From Posidonia oceanica (Eukaryota > Streptophyta > Magnoliopsida > Alismatales > Posidoniaceae): DNA of 64,000 bases. The position numbers were made by a program, and so were the translations under genes. How positions within the stretch are numbered: the stretch's first letter is position 1; each line of letters begins with the position of its first letter. The stretch spans positions 60,330,001-60,394,000 of the forward strand of contig JAZBRS010000074.1 in NCBI GenBank assembly GCA_037176725.1. Reading direction: 5' to 3'. The notes beneath the pieces were generated by a model. That model was not told where the DNA came from, searched no databases, and saw only the letters and a program-made list of their open reading frames with translations. Shown here one piece after another: positions 56,201 through 64,000 of this stretch.

Positions 56201-58989
56201 AAAGGCCGAGGAGCTAGAGGGGGAAGAGGAGAATCCAGAGGAGGGTTCCTTCACCTCTCACGCGCGCTGGAGAGGGCCACCCACCTAGGTGGTTCTCGGC
56301 CGGCCGGAGGGAAGTGGTGACAGCGCAGGGCGGCGGCTACTGGTGCTGGGGTGGTTCGGGGACGTCGCCGGAGGTCCAAGGAAGATAACGGAGCTTCCAG
56401 AAGCAAGTTCTACAGCCTGGAGTAGGATCTGGTCCAACCGAGCTCCTACTGCGAAGGCCGTGGTGGGTATGGCGGTGTGTGGTGTTCCAGGCCGAGACAA
56501 GGGCACGGGCGGCTAGGTGGTTGTTCGGGGAACGCGTGGGAGGAAGCGGAAGTGAATTCCACTAAGCGTGGAGGGAGTTCTGGAAGTTTGAAGTTTTCGG
56601 GCAGAAATGGGACCCAAGTGTTTGTAGTGAAATGCGGTGGCTGTGGGAGGTCTCGTGGTGAGATCTTGGGTGTTCTGTGAAGGTGGGGTTCTGGTGAATC
56701 TAAGTGCCAAGTTCGGGGATTTTTGGAGGCTCGTAGTAGTGGATTTGCAATGAAGAAGGTGGTTCTGATGGAGGTGAGTGCTGAAGCTTTTCAGAGGTGA
56801 TTCGTGGTGGTTTCTGGCTCTGGAAGTGGGGGTGGGAAGCTGGAGATTCTGGGCTTGAGGGTGTATGAGCCTCTCCTCGTTTGAATCCAATTTTTTGGTT
56901 TTTGTCCTCCTTTCTTTCCACTGATTTTTCTGGTTAGAGGGAGGAAGAATGGGTCTTGGTCTTTGGGTGGCAGGGCATGGGAGTGATGGAGGGCTGGTCT
57001 GGTGGCCACAGGGCATGGGAGTGAGGTCGGGAAGTCCATGGTGGTGTCAGGCGAGGTTTGAAAAGAGAGGAGAAGGTCCTGTTGTTTCTGCATCCTAAGA
57101 GAGAGGGAGAAGAATGGAAGAAGAAGAAGAGGAGGAGGGAAGGAGGAGAGGAAAACGTGCATGGGCTGTGGGCTTGTGGAGAAAAGAAATAAAGAAAGAA
57201 GGAAGGAAGGAGGGGAAGAGTTGGGTCAGATGGGCTGGACCAAAAGAAGAAGAGCTAGAAAAGAAAGGGAAGGAGGAAGGAAAAGAAAGAAAGAGGAGAA
57301 AGAAGAAGGATAAAAAAGAACAAAATAAAATAAAATGGGAATAAAAAATAAAAAGACTTTAAGGTGATTGCCCAAGTTAGGATTTTTAGATTAGGTTTTT
57401 TAATGGTTGTTTTTAATTAAGATTTTAGGATTAAGGAGTTTTAGTTTTGATTAGGATTTTGAGTTTTCTTTAAGTGGTTTTTGATTTTTGTTTAAATGTT
57501 TGTTAAGTTTTAAATTGTCTTTTAGTTATGTTTTTCTAGTTAAGTCTTTGGAATTTTTGATTAGGCTTTTTAAAGATCGTTTTTAAATTAATTAGGGAGA
57601 GTTTTAGCCTTTGATTTTAATCTTTTTTAGGGTTTTGTTTAAGTTTTGTTTTAAATTTGATTTTGTTTGTTGAATTCTTTTAATATATATTTCTTTAGTT
57701 AAGTTTTTCTTGTTAGGTTTCTAATTAAGTGTTTTCTTCTAAATTTGATTGTTTGTTCTTTCCTTTTTAATCAAGTTTTCAAATTGTTTGTTAAGTTAAG
57801 TTTTCCCCCTTTTTTTTTGATTACTTGCCTTAGTATTTTAAGTTGTTCTCTTTCTTTCTAGGATTTGTTGTTTTTTTTTTTTTGATTGTTCTCAGTAGGG
57901 TTTTTTACTCTGGCTTGTTTCGATTACATTTTGGTTTTTTCTCTGATTTTATAGCATTTTCTTTTGTTTGTTTTGTATTTTTTAGATTACATTCTCAATT
58001 TCCTTTTTTAATTTGATTTAGTTAGGTTTTTGTTTTTGATTGTTTGTCTAAGTTTTTAATTATTTATTTTTAGGATTTTGACTTGTTTCTCTTTTGTTTT
58101 AGAGTTTTAAATGTTTTTAAAGGTTTTTTACGGGTTTAGCAAGAGAGGAGAAGAGGAAATTAGAAAGGAGAGGAAAAGGGAGAAATGGAGGGATAAATAG
58201 GAAAGAGAGGAGTTGAAGGAAAATAATTTTTTGAAAATCAAAGAAAATGTCAAAAATAGGATAAAAATAGAAATAAGATTGAGAAGAGATAGATGCACAA
58301 AGGGGACCCACAGCCAGGCAAGAAAGAGGGAGAAAAGGAGGTGAAAAGAAGGAGGATAATCAGGAGAGAGAGAGGAGAGAGAAAAGAATAATCCAGGAGA
58401 GAGAAAAGGATAATTTGGGTAAATGGAGGTCTTAGAGGTTTCAAAAAGGGGTGAAATTTGGTGGGTGTGCAGTCTAGGTTCTCCAGTCTTGGTCCGAAGG
58501 TTTCGGTTTAGTTTTGAGAAAGTTTTGGAAGGGTTTTGAGGTGTAGAAAAAGGGTAGTTTTGCCTAAGTTTCTTAGGGTTTTTGGGGTGATTTTGGTTTG
58601 AAAGTTTCTAGGATTTTTGGTAGGTTTGTTAAGTCAGGGATGGTGAGTTTTCCTATGGTTTATGGTTAGTTTTTGGGCTTGGGAAAGGGGTGTGATTCTA
58701 GGCTAAGTTTAGGCTGGTTTTGGAGGGAAAGGGAAAGGGAGAGGTGTGGATTTGGACCTGCATTTGGATGGTTTGAGGGTAAGGTCTTGGATGGTTTCAG
58801 GGTAAGGTTTTGAGAGGGTTTTGGGGTGGTTTTCTAGGTTAGAAAATGGGTGTAGTTCTAGGTTTGATTTTGAGGTTTGAGTTGGAGTTTTGATTTGAAA
58901 GGAAGGGTGAAGAGAAAGGTGTAATTTTGCTTTTTTCTAGCCGCTAGAGAGATCTACCAATTCAGCCTTGTCAAAATGGGGTGTCAACA
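53257..58989 (-). repeat. 3' LTR of the second element
   Basis: 5733 bp, TGTAGTAATCCC to GGGTGTCAACA. Blocks: conserved box 53525-53650, minisatellite about 53850-54310, ATGCAA block about 54960-55930, GC-rich block about 55950-57350, T-rich block 57340-58130, and AGAGAGAG-rich tract 58370-58410. The GC-rich block has diverged strongly from that of the giant element and I do not find its TATA box. No genes. Confidence 0.9.
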
Positions 58990-58993
58990 TATG

Positions 58994-59002
58994 CCCCTCC
59001 CT
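58994..59002 (-). other. Polypurine tract of the second element
   Basis: Minus strand AGGGAGGGG, four bases before the 3' LTR, as in the giant element. Confidence 0.75.
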
Positions 59003-59548
59003 AAGCGAGGTCAAGGGGACCGAGACCGCTGCTCAGGGTTGAGAAGACGCCCCATTTGACCGGAGAGCCAAAAGATTTGCTATTGGCCTGAGTTACTTAT
59101 TCGGCGGATGCACCGAAAGTCGTAGCTCGATGCCGCAATGCAAAATGCAAATGCATGCAAAAGCAGATGGATGAAATGCAATGCATACAATGCATGCTTG
59201 TGCAGATGCAATGCAAATGTTAGTGCAAAAGTTAATACATATAAGAATGCCGATGCGGTGCAGATGATATTGATGATGTTAGACTGGTATGCAAAGAAGG
59301 TGCAGAGATGATGCAAAAGAAATGCTAAAAGAAAGGCGCGATGTGGCACAAGGATCTGGTAGGTAGGCCAAACTTGCGTGACAAGGCGAGAAAGAAAAAG
59401 TGCAGCTTGTCCCTGCCTGGGGAGCAAGCTAGCAAAAGAAGCGCGAGGGGAGAGGGGATGGCTCTCCTATTGTGAGGGGATGCGGGACTTTGCCTTCCTG
59501 GGACAAGGTCGCACGAAGAGGGTGATAAGATGTCGGGCTTATCGGCCG
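59003..59548 (-). other. 3' untranslated region of the second element, non-repetitive part
   Basis: Aligned with 6680-7238. The first 120 bases are well conserved and the rest moderately. No gene. Confidence 0.6.
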
Positions 59549-60525
59549 GATAGTTTACGGTCCTATCAACCGGGAGTGATAGTTTACGGACCTATCAACC
59601 GGGAGTAATAGTTTACGGTCCTATCAACCGGAAGCAGTTGTGAGTGATAGTTACTGGATATCAGCCGTATAACATGGTTGTGCAGGATAGTTTACGGTCC
59701 TATCAACCGGAGGCGATACTTTACAGGCCTATCAACTGGAAGCGATAGTTTACGGACCTATCAACCGAAAAGCACAAACCATGAGGGATAGTTACTGGTT
59801 ATCAGCCGTATAACACAAATGCCAGAGAATGATAGTTTACGGTCCTATCAACCGGAAGCGATAGTTTACAGGCCTATCAACCGGAAGCGATAGTTTACAG
59901 GCCTATCAACTGGAAGCGATAGTTTACAGACCTATCAACTGGGAGCGATAGTTTACGGTCCTATCAACCGGAAAGGGCATTTGCGAGGGATAGTTACTGG
60001 ATATCAGCCGTATAACATGATTGGCGCAGCGATAGTTTACGGTCCTATCAACCGGAAGCGATAGTTTATAGGCCTATCAACTGGAAGCGATAGTTTACGG
60101 ACCTATCAATCGAGAGCGATAGTTTACAGGCCTATCAACTAAAAGCGCAATCATGAGGGATAGTTACTGGATATCAGCCGTATAGTGCAATTGCAGGTGA
60201 TAGTTTACGGTCCTATCAACCGGAAGCGATAGTTTACAGTCCTATCAATTGGAAGCGATAGTTTATGGGCCTATCAACTGGGAGCGATAGTTTACGGACT
60301 TATCAACCGGAAAGTGCAATTGCAAGGGATAGTTACTAGATATCAGCCGTATAATGTAATTGCAAGCGATAGTTTTGGATATCAGCCAGAGAATGATAGT
60401 TTACGGACCTATCAACCGGAAAGTGCAATTACGAGGGACAGTTACTGAATGTCAGCCGTATAACACAACTGCGGGCCAGATCGGGGATCAGCCCAAGATG
60501 ATAGTTTACGGTCCTATCAACCGGA
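59549..60525 (-). repeat. GATAG tandem array, second element
   Basis: About 33 units of the same family as 7239-8250, mostly GATAGTTTACGG with CTATCAACCGG. Fewer are CAG/CTG types, and GATAGTTACTGG-type units are interspersed regularly. Type B with AGG/CCT, dominant in the giant element, is almost absent. A few units mix CAG with CCG, which would weaken the second stem. Confidence 0.88.
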
Positions 60526-60529
60526 AAGA

Positions 60530-60720
60530 GCAGTGATTGATTGATTGAGTGATTGATAAGAAAAAGAGGGATTGATTGATTGATTGAGCGATTGATAAGA
60601 AAAAGAGTGATTGATTGATTGATTGAGTGATTGATAAGAAAAAGAGGGATCGATTGATTGATTGAGTGATTGATAAGAAAAAGAGTGATCGATTGATTGA
60701 TTGAGTGATTGGTAAGAAAA
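60530..60720 (-). repeat. 34-36 bp tandem array (GATTGATTGATTGAGTG)
   Basis: Five to six copies of GATTGATTGATTGAGTGATTGATAAGAAAAAGAG-like units (given here only as the motif GATTGATTGAGTGATTGATA). Occupies the place of the GATGAGATCATGATGAGA array of the giant element but is unrelated in sequence. Confidence 0.85.
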
Positions 60721-61025
60721 GGATTGATAAGATATCAAACTTATCGGCCGGCAAAGGGAGAGGGGTGATAAGATATCGGACTTATCAGCCGGCAAATGAA
60801 TAAAAGAAAAGAATGATAAGATATTGGACTTATCGGCCGGCAAAGAGGGGGTGAAGGGATGATAAGATATCGGACTTATCGGCCGGCAAAGGGAAAGAGA
60901 TGATAAGATATCAGACTTATCGGCCGGCAAATGAATAAAAGAATAGAATGATAAGATATCGGACTTATCGGCCGGCAAAGAGGGGATGAACGAATGATAA
61001 GATATCGGACTTATCGGTCGGCAAG
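60721..61025 (-). repeat. Inverted-repeat tandem array (GATAAG...CTTATC)
   Basis: Six to seven units of GATAAGATATCGGACTTATC followed by GGCCGGCAAA and a variable spacer. GATAAG and CTTATC form a 6-bp stem in every complete unit. The giant element has one such unit (about 8684-8710). Confidence 0.85.
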
Positions 61026-61052
61026 TGAATGGGTTTCGCGAGAGTGAATCAT

Positions 61053-61146
61053 CCCATGATACCAGAAATATCATGGGGGAAAGAGAGGGAGAATGATACC
61101 AAGGGGCGATCAAAAGATGCCCCTGGTATCAGGATGATACCAGGGG
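61053..61146 (-). other. Hairpin cluster, second element
   Basis: CCCATGATA (61053-61061) pairs with TATCATGGG (61069-61077). GCCCCTGGTATC (61119-61130) pairs with GATACCAGGGG (61136-61146), or alternatively with GATACCAAGGGGC (61095-61107) with one bulged A. Compared with 8773-8867, substitutions occur in pairs that keep the stems. Confidence 0.6.
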
Positions 61147-61526
61147 TTGGCTAACGCGTCCTTGGCATCAAAAGCAGAGGATGAAGACAAAACTGTCGTG
61201 TTTGTCAGACGAGTAGTTTGGGGTACCAGCCTGACGGAGACTCAGCTGGGGATGCTGGATGGCTTGACTTGACGGCGTGGGTCTGCAGAGATTCTGGACT
61301 CCGGATTGACTGCTGAGGACTTTCCTGCATTGTGTTGGTTGCAAGTCTGGCCAGAGGGCTCAAGATGAGATTGGCAATGATTATGCAATGCATTAAGTAG
61401 TCTTGAGGTGCAAGCAGATAGCAGAAAACGCTTTTGCATTGAAGGAACTATTGAGTACATGCCTGTGTCAGGCCAAAATATACAGCACAACTTGAAAGGA
61501 AACTACATATTGGCTGCATAAGTGCC
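61147..61526 (-). other. Spacer downstream of the extra ORF, second element
   Basis: No gene. One partial unit of the 83-bp repeat near 61210-61260; otherwise matches 9296-9617 loosely. Confidence 0.5.
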
Positions 61527-62729
61527 CTAGCCGGTTAGGGCCTTCTTCGACTGCCTGGAGTCGGGGAACAGGGGGCCGCCTGGCGGGATTTCATTGATGG
61601 GCCAGAGCTCTTGGACCTCGGTCAGGTACTCAGGGGCACATCCTACACCTCTTGCAGCTGCGATGTCTGTTGATCGCACTCCATGCTGCATCAGATTGGC
61701 CAGCTTCTTTGTTGGGGCAATCGTGCTAAGAGGGTATCTCTACAGAAGTTTGGGTGCTATGCTGTCAACAAATGCGCCCTGCTGGAAGCCAAACTGGCGC
61801 ATAACCTTGATAGGATGGTATTCCACACCTGCAGTGAATCCTGGTAGTACAATCAGCCACGTGTCGCGTGCGCTGATGAAGACAGTGAATGGCTCGGCCA
61901 TGGAGGGGACGATACGCCAGGTTACTACGTCGTCGGTCAGTGCTGATAGCCTTTCATATTCTTCCTTGACGCTCTTGACTGTCTTGGCACGACTGCTGCT
62001 GCAGTAGGCTTCGAAAGCATGCACCTGGGGGCACAGAAGGTCCATCTCTAAGTGGGCGGCTAGCCAGACCTATATAAGTGCCCTGCAACCATGGAAGTGG
62101 CGGCAGCGATGTGAGATGCGGTCCAGCCTGCGGTATGTTTCTGCCAGAACAACCGATGCCAGGTCTATTTGCCGGGTCACCACAGCAAGTGCTATTTCTA
62201 CAACTTTGATGGCCACTGTCAGTCGGCCAAGAGTAAAGATCAGCTCGCCTAGGAAACGGATGACAAACCCTTGGAGCCACAGCTCATCTCCGAGTTCGAC
62301 GCGTTTTTTCATGACGTCATCAAAGTGCACTAGGCGAAGCAGGGGTTCGGGCCCGCTGGTGCAGATTAGTCTTTGTTGGCAGCTTCGAGTGGGGAGCCCA
62401 GTCAATTGGCTCAGGACCTCAAGGTATCCATCACGCCTCATGAAGATAGGCGGCCCCATGATCTTGGAGAAGCCACAGATCCGACGCACTTCTTCCAGCG
62501 TGGGTGTCAGTTCAGTTCTGCCAAAGCGAAAGACGTGGTGTGCCGGTTTCCAGAACCTTGCAGCGGCACACAGAAGATGGCGGCTTACTTCTACATCAGC
62601 GGCCTTCAGTAGCTTGGTTGGAATGCCCCATAGACGTAGCTTTTTGCAGTCTTCTTGGGTAAGCTTGCCAATCCATTCTCGCAGGGTCTCCGAGCAGTGT
62701 GCTAGGGTCACCAGAGTAGGGAAACCCAT
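61527..62729 (-). pseudogene. Extra ORF, DUF7745 / plant mobile-domain-like (broken copy 2)
   Basis: Minus-strand frame of 401 codons from MGFPTLVTLAHC to a TAG at 61527, with in-frame TAG at 62070-62072 and 61740-61742. Both positions are Gln codons in copy 1, while the two stop positions of copy 1 are sense here. Its C terminus extends three residues beyond that of copy 1 (after SRQSKKA). Recognisable segments are ADVEVSRHLL, FWKPAHHVFRFG, ELTPTLEEVRRICGF, HFDDVMKKRVELGDELW, AETYRRLDRISHRCRHF and VMRQFGFQQGAF. Alignment with copy 1 is gap-free over nearly the whole length, which supports a formerly functional gene. Position relative to the LTR and orientation are the same as in the giant element. 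Confidence 0.72.
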
Positions 62730-64000
62730 TGCGCAGATCGCAGAATGTAGGCAGATAGCTGCTGCAGGATCTTCAAGTACCTGTTACCAAGACTGTAGAT
62801 CATCAGACTTCCTTCTAGTACATAATCATTGACTGTAAGCAGATTCTAAGACTGGTAAAGCAGTTCAACATATTTAGCAATAAACATTCAGAGCATAGCA
62901 ATTAAGCACATATAAGTAGGGGATTCTGTTGGCACGGGGGTGGGGACTGGCAGGAGTCCTGGACCAGTGTAGCTCGATGATGCCAACGCGTGTTGAGTAG
63001 GGATACTGTCTCAGTACCAGAGCAGATCTTGCAAGGCAGAATGATTGAAGGGGGGATGAGATGATCGGAAATGCAGATGTATGCATGATCAATGATTGGA
63101 GTGGTTTGCCCTCAGCTTACGGAATGCTTTAGTGCCTGCTGTCTTAGGAAAGGAGCGGTCCCTGATTCACTGGACTCTACTCAGACTCCTAACTTGTTGG
63201 TGGCACTCCAGGAAAGGGTGCTGGTGATGTTTGGCGGTGGTGTAGAAAGGACGGGCTACATACCAAACTCTTAAGGACTTACACTTACTCTTTTCCTCTT
63301 TCTTGTCTTTCTTGCTTCTATGTAGGTGTGCAGGGCTCCTCCCATTCCTATCTTGGAGACAAGGAGGACCTGGCTTGAATTTTGAGTCTTCTCTGGGGTA
63401 GGTGAAAGGTGCGAGATTACTCTGCTTGCCTTCATTTTTTGGAGTTGACTTTTGCTTTTTCCTTTTTTTCTTTTCTATCATTCTCTTCTTCTTCTTTTTC
63501 TTTTTGTTGTTTTTTTTTGTTTTGTTTTTTTTTCTTTTGTGTTTCTCTTCTTCTTTCCTTCTTTTCTTTTTTTTTTTTTTTTTTTGGCTTGCAGGTCTCC
63601 GCTATCCCCTACCCTAGAGGAAGTGGGTGCCTGGCTTCTGAGACATGGGGGCTGGGACTTTCTGGTGTGAATTCTGGCTCTCTCTTTCCTTCTTTTCTTG
63701 TGAATCCAGGCATGGGCATGTATTCCTTTCTGGCTAATGCCTAGCATTCTTTTAGGAGTGTAAGTCCTTAGGTGTTTGGGCATTTCGCCCGCTCTCCCTG
63801 AGTGGTGGCTCCCTCACTAGCTAGGGCATCTAAGTAGTGTCAGGTGAGGTCGGGAGGCTCCTTCCGCAGTAGGCAAGCACTTCCGGTTCTCATCACCGGG
63901 CAATATGCAATGCATGATTTGAGAGAATGACGATGATGATGATAAGGGAGTGACAAAGATGCAAAAGGTAGAGCAAAGTGGTGTATGAAGGTGCACAGGG
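62730..64000 (-). other. Spacer upstream of the extra ORF, second element
   Basis: Homologous to 10812-12240. Contains the T-rich tract 63433-63590 with runs of up to about 19 T. The end of pol is not reached. No gene seen. Confidence 0.6.

Larger units (their letters stand above)
53257..64000 (-). mobile_element. Second Tat/Ogre-type element, 3' half
   Basis: Starts with an LTR terminus (TGTAGTAATCCC) inserted in the satellite, followed by the LTR, polypurine tract, tandem arrays, hairpin cluster and the extra ORF, all in the order found in the giant element. The window ends about where pol should end. The left neighbour of the LTR is ATAAC (53252-53256), the predicted target duplication, whose partner would lie beyond the window. 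Diverged clearly from the giant element in the arrays and the LTR, so it is another subfamily or an older copy. Confidence 0.9.

Noticed and set aside
60506..61113. Minus-strand frame with repeated SITQSINQS segments as a protein gene
   Set aside because: It is the translation of the GATTGATT and GATAAG arrays.

Overview
This window is plant nuclear DNA, almost certainly from an angiosperm. It consists of two repeat classes: very large Ty3/gypsy LTR retrotransposons of the Tat/Ogre type, and an 81-bp satellite into which they inserted. The lineage call rests on the long minus-strand pol. It carries protease, a G-patch-like motif, reverse transcriptase, a degenerate first RNase H, a second (archaeal-type) RNase H and integrase. 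I see no single-copy host gene, tRNA, rRNA or CRISPR array, and I cannot name the species.

Layout. 1-735 is satellite. 736-34281 is one giant element on the minus strand, 33,546 bp long. It has a 3' LTR (736-6666), an internal region (6667-28338) and a 5' LTR (28339-34281), and it is bounded by the 5-bp target duplication CCTGG. Reading in the element's direction, the order is: 5' LTR, primer binding site, leader, gag, a proline-rich gag-pro linker, pro-pol, an extra ORF resembling plant DUF7745 / mobile-domain proteins, several tandem-repeat arrays with inverted-repeat motifs, polypurine tract, 3' LTR. The gag gene is split by a nested solo LTR of a related subfamily (19863-25791, target duplication GAGTG). 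34282-43453 is satellite again. 43454-46312 is a rearranged head-to-head cluster of LTR fragments. 46313-53256 is satellite. 53257-64000 is the 3' half of a second related element, also on the minus strand and cut by the window edge before its pol.

State of the genes. The giant element's two LTRs differ by only about 1-2% in the stretches I compared by eye, so the insertion looks recent, but the element is no longer autonomous. Its gag is interrupted, gag and pro lie in different frames, a TAG separates the linker from pro, the second catalytic Asp of integrase is Asn, and the extra ORF has two stops. The second element's copy of that ORF has two stops at other positions, so the family's intact protein was about 400 residues.

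Most interesting signals. (1) The 3' untranslated arrays have units whose two potential stems covary (CGG/CCG, CAG/CTG, AGG/CCT); on the transcript strand the topology is that of an H-type pseudoknot. (2) A hairpin cluster next to them shows compensatory changes between the two elements, with a central segment that can pair either way. (3) The satellite unit is 42+39 bp, so both halves keep the reading frame, and it is open for hundreds of codons on both strands. (4) LTR fragments form an inverted structure with the same LTR end at both borders.
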